Positions 1 through 6,741 of a stretch of 33,971 bases of DNA are shown here, in pieces. The notes below the pieces were generated by a model. That model was not told the origin of the DNA. It did no database searches and worked only from the letters and a program-made list of their open reading frames with translations. The position numbers were made by a program, and so were the translations under genes. The stretch comes from an uncultured Oscillibacter sp. Its GTDB lineage: Bacteria; Bacillota; Clostridia; Oscillospirales; Oscillospiraceae. The DNA lies in assembly GCF_910587525.1 (NCBI RefSeq), contig NZ_CAJULS010000011.1, forward strand, positions 1 through 33,971, read 5' to 3'. Positions within the stretch are counted from its first letter, which is position 1; every line of letters begins with the position of its first letter.

Positions 1-67
1 GCATCATGGTGCGTCCTCTTCATTTGCCCTAGGGCAAAAAAAGAGGACGCATCATGGTGCGTCCTCT
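1..67. repeat. 19-bp direct repeat flanking a 16-bp palindrome
   Basis: The 19 bases at 1-19 recur exactly at 49-67. Between them, 23-38 is a perfect 16-bp palindrome (TTTGCCCTAGGGCAAA). Each repeat unit carries one arm pair of the terminator hairpin described at 36-66, and the outer copy is cut by the window edge. It may be a duplicated terminator. It could equally be the end of a longer repeat that starts outside the window. Confidence 0.6.
36..66 (-). terminator. Rho-independent terminator overlapping the end of the MBL gene
   Basis: On the minus strand GAGGACGCA (66-58) pairs with TGCGTCCTC (51-43) around a 6-base loop and is followed by seven T residues (42-36). The TGA stop codon of the upstream hydrolase gene (54-52) lies in the loop, so the last codons of the gene build the 5' arm. 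Confidence 0.8.
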
Positions 68-774
68 AGGGTCTCCTGCTGAAGCGGCTCCAATAAGAGC
101 CGGACGTCCACGTCCTCCAACAGCGGCGCGGATTTCAGGGCGGCGGCCCGGTAGCCGTAGATGTCGTCCCCGGAGAAGGGGAGATGGCACACCAGAAGCG
201 TTTTGGGCCGGATGTGCTCCTGCACAAAGCGCCGCCCCCGGGGCAGCGTCATCCAGGGAAAGTCCAGAATGGCCAGGTCCACGGGGCCGTCCTCCGCCAG
301 AAATTCCGCCAGCTCCGGGGCGCAGAGCTTACAGTCCCCGGTGATGAGGACTCGGAAGCCCCGGGATTCGAGAATGCAGCCGTAGTGGGGCTTGTCCGCG
401 TAGCGGGGCCCCTCATGAGTGAGGCGGATGAAGTCCAGGGTCAGGTTCGGCAGACGCACCCGTTCCCGCCGGCCGGAGAGCAGCGCCTGTTCCGGGAAAC
501 GGTTCTCCGGCAGGATAATTTTCGCCTGGGGCCAGAGGTCCAGGGCTTCCCGGGCCATCCACTGGGAGAAGTGGTCCGGATGGCAGTGGGTGAAGAACAG
601 CAGGTCCGGCGCGGCAAAGGCCGGGTGGGTCTGCATGGCGGTCCAGAGCGATGGCGTGACGGTGGAGAACCCCGGGACCTTTTCATCGTGGAGGGCGTCC
701 ACCCAGATGCGGAGCCCGCCGAAGTCCAGGGCAGTGCCGGCGTTGGCGCTGAGTGTGACCTGACAGCGAGACAT
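52..774 (-). CDS. UlaG-like metallo-beta-lactamase-fold hydrolase
   Basis: This encodes a 240-residue soluble protein with the metal-binding motif H-C-H-P-D-H at residues 63-68, in the phrase FFTHCHPDHFSQW. Further probable metal-site regions are ITGDCKL and the later CHLPFSGDD. The layout fits the UlaG/RomA-like branch of the metallo-beta-lactamase superfamily, which hydrolyses phosphodiester, lactone or similar bonds; the substrate cannot be read from sequence. I chose the ATG at 774 because GAGGAGG precedes it at good spacing. An ATG 24 bases upstream is in frame but has no such site. The gene reads away from the TRAP operon and ends inside its own terminator. The family call is firm, the function open. 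Confidence 0.85.
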   Translation of the reverse strand: MSRCQVTLSANAGTALDFGGLRIWVDALHDEKVPGFSTVTPSLWTAMQTHPAFAAPDLLFFTHCHPDHFSQWMAREALDLWPQAKIILPENRFPEQALLSGRRERVRLPNLTLDFIRLTHEGPRYADKPHYGCILESRGFRVLITGDCKLCAPELAEFLAEDGPVDLAILDFPWMTLPRGRRFVQEHIRPKTLLVCHLPFSGDDIYGYRAAALKSAPLLEDVDVRLLLEPLQQETLEDAP

Positions 775-829
775 AGAGAACCTCCTCTTCGGCATCACCG
801 GCGGAGCCGGACGCCGTTGAAATGAAATT

Positions 830-835
830 ATTATA
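830..835 (-). promoter_or_regulatory. Candidate -10 element for the MBL hydrolase gene
   Basis: A perfect TATAAT is present on the minus strand about 55 bases upstream of the start at 774, in an AT-rich patch of an otherwise GC-rich region. No convincing -35 hexamer lies 16-18 bases further up, so this is only a candidate. Confidence 0.35.
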
Positions 836-841
836 GTATGA

Positions 842-901
842 TTTTCCGGGAAGGGAACGGAAAATTCCCGAAAACGGAGAATTTTCGTAGGAAGCGGAAA
901 A
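842..901. promoter_or_regulatory. Overlapping inverted repeats, candidate operator upstream of the TRAP operon
   Basis: Within 60 bases there is TTTTCCG (842-848) facing CGGAAAA (858-864), an overlapping pair GAAAATTC (860-867) and GAATTTTC (879-886), and a further CGGAAAA at 895-901. Such clustered symmetry in the gap between the divergent MBL gene and dctQ looks like a regulator-binding region. No regulator gene lies next to it in the window, and I cannot assign the binding protein. Confidence 0.4.
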
Positions 902-944
902 AATCGCGGGGGCGGCGGGGCCGCGTCTGTGAAAAGCCACCAGG

Positions 945-1005
945 GGGGGAGGACCCCCGGAGAGAGCAGTCCACAAACAGAAGGACCAAGGGATGTTTCT
1001 GTGGA
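945..1005 (+). other. Structured leader of the TRAP operon (two hairpins)
   Basis: G5-AGGA-C5 at 945-958 forms a compact hairpin. TCCACAAACA at 970-979 pairs with TGTTTCTGTGGA at 994-1005, leaving a two-base bulge. Both lie in the 279-base gap before dctQ and would be in its 5' leader if transcription starts near the AT-rich patch at 830-900. I do not recognise a known riboswitch class. Confidence 0.4.
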
Positions 1006-1053
1006 GCGGCGGCGCGGGGATGCGGCCGCAGTATAAAGGAAGGGAATGGTTTA

Positions 1054-1566
1054 ATGAAAGTCTACAAAAAGATCATGAACGTCATTGCCGCCGTTGAGAA
1101 GGTCGTTCTCAGCGCGGTACTGGTAGTCGTGACCGTGATCACCTTCGCCAACGTGGTGGTCCGGAAGCTGACCCCCAGTCAGTTCGCCTGGTCGGAGGAG
1201 CTGGTCATCAACCTCTTTGTTCTGCTGATTATGCTGGGTTGCGCGCTGGCGGCCCAGGAGGGCAGCCTCATCAGTCTGTCGCTGATTTATGACCGGCTGC
1301 AAACCGGCGCGAAAAAGGTCTTTATCACCATCATCAGCGTGTTCAACCTGGTCTTCTGGGGTGTGCTCATCAAGACCGGCTTTGACAAGGTCTTCAATCA
1401 GATCAGCACCGGCAAGCACACCTCCTCCCTGAACTGGCCGGAGTGGGTGTTCACCATCTTTCTGCCCATCGGCGCCATCTTTTTGGTGCTGCACACCATC
1501 GAGTTTTTTATCACCAACGTGTTCGGCGACGGGCTGAAGGCGGGGGAGGAGGACGGCAATGATTAA
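1054..1566 (+). CDS. dctQ: TRAP transporter small permease subunit (DctQ family)
   Basis: This 170-residue membrane protein is the small permease subunit of a tripartite ATP-independent periplasmic transporter. It has four hydrophobic segments, near residues 15-35, 48-66, 85-108 and 130-150. The SQFAWSEELVINLFVLLIMLGCALAAQEG stretch is typical of the DctQ family, in which this subunit anchors the complex beside DctM. The ATG at 1054 follows an AAAGGAAGGG site at 1035-1044. The frame is open back to 838, but that extension is charged and low-complexity, so I reject it. The stop overlaps the dctM start by 8 bases, indicating translational coupling. Confidence 0.92.
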   Translation: MKVYKKIMNVIAAVEKVVLSAVLVVVTVITFANVVVRKLTPSQFAWSEELVINLFVLLIMLGCALAAQEGSLISLSLIYDRLQTGAKKVFITIISVFNLVFWGVLIKTGFDKVFNQISTGKHTSSLNWPEWVFTIFLPIGAIFLVLHTIEFFITNVFGDGLKAGEEDGND

Positions 1567-2866
1567 CCTGATCCTGTTCGGCAGCTTTTTCGTGATGCTG
1601 TTCCTGAATATCCCCATCTGCGTCAGCTTGGGCATGAGCTCCATCTTCGCCATGCTCTTCTCCGGCGACAAGCTGTCTATCGTGCCCACCAACGTTTACA
1701 GCAGTATGGCCAAGTTCCTGCTGCTGGCCATCCCGTTCTTTGTGCTCTCCGGCAACATCATGGCAAAGGCCGGCATCTCCACCCGGCTGGTCCAGTTCAT
1801 TGATGACTGCATCGGCCACCGGCGGGGCGGCATTGCCATCGTCTGCGTGGTGGTGGCCTGCTTCTTCGGCGCCATCTCCGGCTCCGGTCCCGCCACCGTG
1901 GCGGCTCTGGGCATCATCCTGATCCCCGCCATGATTAACCGCGGCGGCTTCTCCGCGGCGTTCTCCTCGGCCATGATGGCAACGGCTTCGTCCATCGCCA
2001 TCGTTATCCCGCCCTCCATCGCCTTCGTGGTCTACGCCTCCATCACCGGCGTCTCCGTGGGCGACATGTTCATGGGCGGCATCCTCCCCGGCGTCATGAT
2101 GGGCCTGGCTCTGGTCATCATCATCATGATCGAGGTCCGGCGCAAGGGCCTGCCCGCCTCCCGGGAGAAGGCCACCTGGGGCGAGCGGTGGAAGTCCTTC
2201 CGCACGGCCTTCTGGGGCTTTTTGATGCCCGTCATTATTCTGGGCGGCATCTACGGCGGCGTCTTCACCCCCACTGAGGCGGCGGCCGTCTCCGTGGTAT
2301 ACGGATTGATCGTAGGCCTCTTCATTTACCGTGAGGTCAAGATCAAGGATCTCTTTGACCTGCTGGTGGATTCCGGCAAGACCACCGGCGGCATCATGCT
2401 CATCATCGGCGCCGCCTCTCTGTTCTCCTACATCTGCACCGTCCACGGCATCTCCAAGGCCGCCCAGGCGCTGCTGCTCAACGTGGCCGGCAACAAGTAC
2501 ATCTTCCTGATTATCATCAACGTGATCTTCCTGATCGCCGGTTGCTTCGTGGACGCCAACTCTGCCATGTATATCTTTATCCCCATCATGTACCCTGTGG
2601 CCCAGCAGCTGGGGATCAACCTGGTTCATTTTGGCGTCATCGCCACCGTGAATCTGGCCATCGGCCAAGTGACTCCGCCCGTGGGCGTGAACCTGTTCGT
2701 GGCCATCGGCGTCAGCGAGAAGCTCACGAACATCAAGGACAAGACCAGGGTCACCATAGAGACCATGTCCAAGGCTGTGTGGCCCATGATCTTAGCCTGC
2801 GTCATCGCGCTGCTGCTGGTGACCTACATCCCCTTCTTCTCCACCGTGTTCCTGAAGGGTGTCTGA
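1559..2866 (+). CDS. dctM: TRAP transporter large permease subunit (DctM family)
   Basis: This 435-residue protein has hydrophobic helices along its whole length. It carries the DctM hallmarks: an N-terminal PICVSLGMSS segment, the glycine-rich GAISGSGPATVAALG region, IVIPPSIAFVVYA, and the C-terminal NLAIGQVTPPVGVNLFV motif. In this family the large subunit catalyses sodium-coupled uptake of organic acids delivered by the DctP binding protein. It overlaps dctQ by 8 bases and precedes dctP by 64 bases, a gap that contains a hairpin. Substrate identity is not readable; neighbouring genes suggest a small carboxylate or a precursor of acetoin-type substrates, which is inference only. Confidence 0.95.
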   Translation: MINLILFGSFFVMLFLNIPICVSLGMSSIFAMLFSGDKLSIVPTNVYSSMAKFLLLAIPFFVLSGNIMAKAGISTRLVQFIDDCIGHRRGGIAIVCVVVACFFGAISGSGPATVAALGIILIPAMINRGGFSAAFSSAMMATASSIAIVIPPSIAFVVYASITGVSVGDMFMGGILPGVMMGLALVIIIMIEVRRKGLPASREKATWGERWKSFRTAFWGFLMPVIILGGIYGGVFTPTEAAAVSVVYGLIVGLFIYREVKIKDLFDLLVDSGKTTGGIMLIIGAASLFSYICTVHGISKAAQALLLNVAGNKYIFLIIINVIFLIAGCFVDANSAMYIFIPIMYPVAQQLGINLVHFGVIATVNLAIGQVTPPVGVNLFVAIGVSEKLTNIKDKTRVTIETMSKAVWPMILACVIALLLVTYIPFFSTVFLKGV

Positions 2867-2868
2867 TG

Positions 2869-2896
2869 ATCTGCCATCACGAAAGTGATCTCAGAT
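2869..2896 (+). other. Intercistronic hairpin between dctM and dctP
   Basis: ATCTG (2869-2873) and ATCAC (2876-2880) pair with GTGAT (2885-2889) and CAGAT (2892-2896), with a small internal loop and a GAAA tetraloop. It starts just after the dctM stop codon and lies 20 bases before the dctP ribosome binding site. A processing or 3'-end-stabilising role that raises binding-protein expression over permease is plausible but unproven. Confidence 0.6.
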
Positions 2897-2930
2897 AGAC
2901 GCAACTGTAATTTTTAGAGGAGGAAAACCA

Positions 2931-4007
2931 ATGAAAAAGTTTCTTGCACTGCTCATGACACTTGCCATGTGCCTGTCCCTGGCCGCCTGCGGCGGCAATG
3001 ACGGTGGTTCCGGCACCCCCGCCAACAACGATACCCCCGCCAACAACGATACTCCCGCCTCCACCGACGGCGACGCCCCTCAGTTTGAGAAGCAGACCTG
3101 GAAGTACACCTGCTCCGCCACGGAGAACACCTGCTGGGCCGACATGGGCCGCGACTTCGGCCAGATGGTCAGCGAGGCCACCGGCGGCGCCGTCACCGTC
3201 GAGGTCTACGCCGCCGACCAGCTGACCTCCGGCAACCAGACCGAGGGCATCCAGGGCGTTATGGACGGCACCATTGAGCTGTCCGCTCACTCCAACATCA
3301 TCTATTCCAACTTCGATAAGCGCCTGAACGTGGTCTCCCTGCCCTTCCTGTTTGACTCCTTCGAGGATGTTGACGCCAAGCTGGACGGCGACGCCGGCAA
3401 GGCCGTGGGCGAGGTCGTGGAGAGCATGGGCCTGCACCTGCTGGGCATCGCGGAGAACGGCTTCCGTCATCCCACCAACAGCAAGCGTCCCATCGAGTCC
3501 GTTGCCGATATGCAGGGCCTGAAGCTCCGCGTGGCCAGTTCCGACCTGCTGAACGCCGAGTACGCCGCCTGGGGCGCCAACTACACCAACGCCAACTGGT
3601 CCGAGGTCTATACCGGCCTGCAGACCGGCACCTATGACGGCCAGGAGAACCCCCTGCCCACCGCCAACGGCGCCTCCATCCAGGAGGTTCAGAAGTACGT
3701 CACTTACTGGACCGGCGTGTATGACTGCATCTTCTTCACCATGAACGGTGAGCTGTATAACTCTCTGTCTCCCGAGCTGCAGAAGATCGTTGATGAGTGC
3801 GGCCTGAAGGCTGCCCAGAATCAGCGTGTGCTGGAGCGCCAGGGCGACCAGGAGGTGCTGGAGGCCTGGAAGGCCGCTGGCGTCACGGTTTCCGAGCTGA
3901 CCCCCGAGGCCGCTGAGGAGTTCCGTCAGGCTGCCGCCGGCATCTACACCGATCCTCAGTTTGTCGACATGATCGGCCAGGACCTGATCGACGCGTTCAC
4001 GAAATAA
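2931..4007 (+). CDS. dctP: TRAP transporter substrate-binding lipoprotein (DctP family)
   Basis: This 358-residue extracytoplasmic binding protein has a lipoprotein signal peptide: MKKF, a hydrophobic core, then LAAC with the lipidated cysteine at residue 20. A Gly/Asn/Asp/Thr/Pro linker (about 21-48) tethers it to the membrane; this linker is built from an 18-bp tandem repeat at 3015-3050. The mature domain shows the DctP signature around GLKLRVASSD and SEVYTGLQTGTYDGQENP, which in the family carries the carboxylate-binding arginine and the dimer/ligand contact region. The ATG at 2931 follows GAGGAGGAAAACCA. As the last gene of the TRAP operon it is followed by hairpins rather than a close gene. 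Substrate unknown. Confidence 0.93.
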   Translation: MKKFLALLMTLAMCLSLAACGGNDGGSGTPANNDTPANNDTPASTDGDAPQFEKQTWKYTCSATENTCWADMGRDFGQMVSEATGGAVTVEVYAADQLTSGNQTEGIQGVMDGTIELSAHSNIIYSNFDKRLNVVSLPFLFDSFEDVDAKLDGDAGKAVGEVVESMGLHLLGIAENGFRHPTNSKRPIESVADMQGLKLRVASSDLLNAEYAAWGANYTNANWSEVYTGLQTGTYDGQENPLPTANGASIQEVQKYVTYWTGVYDCIFFTMNGELYNSLSPELQKIVDECGLKAAQNQRVLERQGDQEVLEAWKAAGVTVSELTPEAAEEFRQAAAGIYTDPQFVDMIGQDLIDAFTK

Positions 4008-4091
4008 TTAAGGGGATTTCCAATTTAGAGAATGACGCTCCACCGGAGTGCGTTCCCCCTGACAAACGACTCGTTTTAAGGTTGCGTTAGA

Positions 4092-4129
4092 GAGAAAGCA
4101 CGTGGCGGCTAAGCGCCGCGTGCTTTCTC
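4092..4129 (+). terminator. Strong hairpin after dctP, probable terminator
   Basis: GAGAAAGCACG (4092-4102) pairs with CGTGCTTTCTC (4119-4129), and inside it GGCG pairs with CGCC. No clean T-run follows, so termination may be partial, allowing some read-through into the PPC-domain gene 54 bases downstream. Confidence 0.5.
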
Positions 4130-4183
4130 CATGCCCAAATTTCCCAAAAATTTATGCAATTTATACAAAATGGAGGGTAAAAT

Positions 4184-4669
4184 ATGGACAATAATGATAA
4201 CAATATTCAGATGGCCGAGGGCAAGCTGGGACGGGTCGTGGTGCTGCGGCTAAAGCCCGGCACGGACGTTCTGCTGGGCCTTCAGGAGGCCTGCGAGCGG
4301 GCGGGCATCAGCAACGGTGTGGTCCTCAGCGCCATCGGGAGCCTTGCCCATGTGCGCTTCTGCGACCCCATTGAGATTCCGGAGAAGCGGGCGAAGTACG
4401 GCTACGGCGATCCTCTCCAGCTGGATGGGCCCATCGAGCTGCTCAGCGCCAGCGGTATTATTTGCCATGACGACAGCGGCGCCACGAACCTCCACATCCA
4501 TGTGGACCTGGCCGACCAGGACGGCAGGGCTTACGGCGGACATCTGGTAGAGGGCACCAAGGTGCTGCTGACCACCGACGCGGTGATCGGGGAGATCGAG
4601 GGCGTGGACATGCGCCGGAAGATGGACCCGGAGCTGGAAGTGCCCCTGCTCTCTCCCCGGCAGCTCTGA
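4184..4669 (+). CDS. PPC (DUF296)-domain protein
   Basis: This 161-residue protein is a single PPC/DUF296 domain. It has the GRVVVLRLKPGTDVL opening, GVVLSAIGSL, and the diagnostic LHIHVDLADQDG and YGGHLVEG segments. Histidines 104, 106 and 120 match the residues that in bacterial members bind a metal in a trimer. In plants the domain is fused to AT-hook DNA-binding proteins; bacterial single-domain members have no agreed function. GGAGGG precedes the ATG at 4184. It sits between a TRAP transporter and an acetoin-dehydrogenase operon, so it may bind a metabolite or act as a small enzyme or regulator there. That role is inference. Confidence 0.85.
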   Translation: MDNNDNNIQMAEGKLGRVVVLRLKPGTDVLLGLQEACERAGISNGVVLSAIGSLAHVRFCDPIEIPEKRAKYGYGDPLQLDGPIELLSASGIICHDDSGATNLHIHVDLADQDGRAYGGHLVEGTKVLLTTDAVIGEIEGVDMRRKMDPELEVPLLSPRQL

Positions 4670-4699
4670 GATCCGGCAACACTTGAGATATTGCCCTGT

Positions 4700-4721
4700 G
4701 GGCCGTCCGGAGGGATGGCCC
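4700..4721 (+). other. Intercistronic hairpin before the E1 alpha gene
   Basis: GGGCCGTCC (4700-4708) pairs with GGATGGCCC (4713-4721), using one G-U pair, around a GGAG loop. It lies between the PPC gene and the ribosome binding site at 4738-4746. It lacks a T-run, so an attenuator, processing or stabilising element is more likely than a terminator. Confidence 0.5.
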
Positions 4722-4756
4722 GGGGAAAGATACATTTAAGGAAAGGCGTGAAAACA

Positions 4757-5752
4757 TTGGCTAACAAGAAATACTCCAAGGAACAGCTGACTGATTTTTA
4801 CCGCACGATGGTGCGCATCAGGACCTTCGAGGAGAAGGCCGCTGAGTGCTTCACCAAGGGTATGCTGGCCGGCAACATCCACCTGAGCATCGGACAGGAA
4901 GCGGCCGCGGCGGGAGCCTTTGCCGCCATCCAGCCCCAGGACTACTTCACCTCCACCCACCGGGGTCATGGCCATGCCATCGCCCGGGGCATGGACGCCA
5001 ACCTCTGCATGGCGGAGCTCTTCGGCAAGAAGACCGGCTACTGCCAGGGCAAGGGCGGATCTATGCACATCGCCGATATGAAGAAGATGAACCACCTGGG
5101 CGCCAACGGCATCGTGGGCGCGGGCCAGGGCATCTCCGCCGGCAGTGCGCTGGCATCTAAAATCCTGGGGGATAACGCCGTCACCGTAGGGTGCTTTGGC
5201 GACAGCTCCACCAACGAAGGCACCTTCCATGAGAACCTGAACATGGCCGCCACTTGGAAACTGCCGTTGGTTTGGTTCATTGAGAACAACTGCTACGGCG
5301 TGTCTACGGAGATTCACCGGGTCACCAATACCCCGGATCTGGCCCCCCGCGCCGCCGCCTATGACGTGCCTTTCGCCGTGGTGGACGGCACCGATCCCGT
5401 GGCCGTCTACGAGGCCATGACCACGGCAATGGACCATGCCCGCAGCGGCAAGGGTCCCTATGTGGTGGAGGCCAAGGTATACCGTTATCAGGGTCACTAC
5501 TGCGGCGACCCCGCCGTGTACCGCCCCGGCGAGTACATGGAGAAAGCTCTGGAGAACGACGCCATCGAAAAACTGGGCAAGCGCCTGATGGACATGGGCG
5601 TGGCTGCCGAGGAGCTGGAGGCCATCAAAAAGGCCGCCGACGACGAGATGAACGCCGCCGTGCAGTTTGCTGTTGATTCCGAGTATCCCGATCCCTCCGA
5701 GGCGGTGACGGATGTCTATGCCTCTGACAACGAAAGGTGTGTGGCAAGATGA
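4757..5752 (+). CDS. acoA: Acetoin dehydrogenase-type E1 component, alpha subunit (set 1)
   Basis: This 331-residue thiamine-diphosphate E1 alpha subunit would, with the beta subunit, cleave acetoin or a related 2-oxo substrate and pass the acyl group to E2. From the chosen start, the active-site loop T-H-R-G-H-G-H is at 67-73, the GKGGSMHIADM loop near 98-108, and the cofactor-binding pair G-D-S (148-150) and E-N-N (176-178). The LGANGIVGAG region and overall length match AcoA more closely than pyruvate dehydrogenase. No ATG fits. TTG at 4757 has AAGGAAAGG ten bases upstream, while GTG at 4748 is too close to that site. The stop overlaps the next ATG (ATGA). Acetoin is the best guess for substrate, not proven. 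Confidence 0.88.
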   Translation: MANKKYSKEQLTDFYRTMVRIRTFEEKAAECFTKGMLAGNIHLSIGQEAAAAGAFAAIQPQDYFTSTHRGHGHAIARGMDANLCMAELFGKKTGYCQGKGGSMHIADMKKMNHLGANGIVGAGQGISAGSALASKILGDNAVTVGCFGDSSTNEGTFHENLNMAATWKLPLVWFIENNCYGVSTEIHRVTNTPDLAPRAAAYDVPFAVVDGTDPVAVYEAMTTAMDHARSGKGPYVVEAKVYRYQGHYCGDPAVYRPGEYMEKALENDAIEKLGKRLMDMGVAAEELEAIKKAADDEMNAAVQFAVDSEYPDPSEAVTDVYASDNERCVAR

Positions 5753-6729
5753 GCAAAAAGATTACCGTCAGCAAGGCCATTGGCGAGGCCCTGCACGAAG
5801 AAATGGTCCGTGACGACAAGGTATTCATCATGGGCGAGGACATGGCCGTCATGGGCAACGTGTTCGCCATCACCCGTGGCTTTCTGGAGGAGTTCGGCCC
5901 CAACCGCGTGATCGATACCCCCATTTCCGAGGAGGGCTTCTGCGGCATGGCCGTGGGCGCGGCCATGCGGGGTATGCGTCCTGTGGTGGAGCTGATGTAT
6001 GACGACTTTGCCACCGTGGCGGCGGACCCCCTGCTGAACCAGGCTGCCAAGATGCGCTACATGAGCGGTGGGCAGGCCACCGTCCCCATGGTGCTTCGGG
6101 CCCCCATGGGCGCAGGCCGGCGCAATGCCGGCCAGCACTCCCAGTCCCTGGAGAACTTCTTCTGCCACTTCCCAGGCCTGAAAGTCATCGCCCCCTGCTC
6201 CGCCAAGGACGCCAAGGGCATGCTGAAAACCGCCATCCGGGACGATGATCCCGTCATCGTGCTGGAGCATAAGCTGCTGTACGCCAAGAAGGAGGAGATT
6301 CCGGAAGAGGAGTATCTCATCCCCCTGGGTCTGGCCGATGTGAAGCGGGAGGGCAAGGACCTGACCATCATCACCTGGAGCCGTGAGGTCAACTTCTCCC
6401 TGGAGGCCGCCAAGACCCTGGCTGCCGAGGGCATCGACGTGGAGGTTCTGGACCTGCGGAGCCTGGTGCCCCTGGACTGGGACGCCATTGTAAAGTCCGT
6501 GTCCAAGACCCACAATGTCATCATCGTCTCCGAAGAGGTCAAGCGGGGCAGCTACGCCGGTGAAATTTCCGCCCAGATTGCCGAGGAGCTGTTCGACGAG
6601 CTGGACGCCCCTGTGGAGCGGGTCTGCGGACTGAACATCGTGCCTCCTTTCAGCCCCACTCTGGAGGACGAGAACTTCCCCCATCCCGACACCATCGTCA
6701 AGGCCGTCAAGCGCGTGCTGAACAAGTGA
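5749..6729 (+). CDS. acoB: Acetoin dehydrogenase-type E1 component, beta subunit (set 1)
   Basis: This 326-residue protein forms the alpha2beta2 E1 with the preceding subunit. It shows the transketolase-like pyrimidine-binding half, with VFIMGEDMAVMGNVFAITRG, NRVIDTPISEEGFCGMAVGAA and the AGQHSQSLENFF segment, followed by the C-terminal transketolase domain (DLTIITWSREV onward, EVLDLRSLVPLDWD). The ATG at 5749 overlaps the upstream stop and has GAAAGG 11 bases before it. The in-frame GTG at 5737 has no suitable site. Twelve bases separate it from the E2 gene, so E1-E2-E3 are one transcription unit. The length is normal for the family and no key region is missing. Confidence 0.92.
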   Translation: MSKKITVSKAIGEALHEEMVRDDKVFIMGEDMAVMGNVFAITRGFLEEFGPNRVIDTPISEEGFCGMAVGAAMRGMRPVVELMYDDFATVAADPLLNQAAKMRYMSGGQATVPMVLRAPMGAGRRNAGQHSQSLENFFCHFPGLKVIAPCSAKDAKGMLKTAIRDDDPVIVLEHKLLYAKKEEIPEEEYLIPLGLADVKREGKDLTIITWSREVNFSLEAAKTLAAEGIDVEVLDLRSLVPLDWDAIVKSVSKTHNVIIVSEEVKRGSYAGEISAQIAEELFDELDAPVERVCGLNIVPPFSPTLEDENFPHPDTIVKAVKRVLNK

Positions 6730-6741
6730 GGAGGGTTTATC

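Noticed and set aside
838..1053. In-frame upstream extension of dctQ
   Set aside because: It is charged and low-complexity, crosses the hairpin leader, and lacks a ribosome binding site; the ATG at 1054 has a clear one and starts the conserved family sequence.
4670..4756. Sigma-54 promoter for the aco operon, expected by analogy with AcoR-controlled operons
   Set aside because: No GG-N10-GC element is present in this gap or in 4008-4183; GG...GC pairs there have the wrong spacing.
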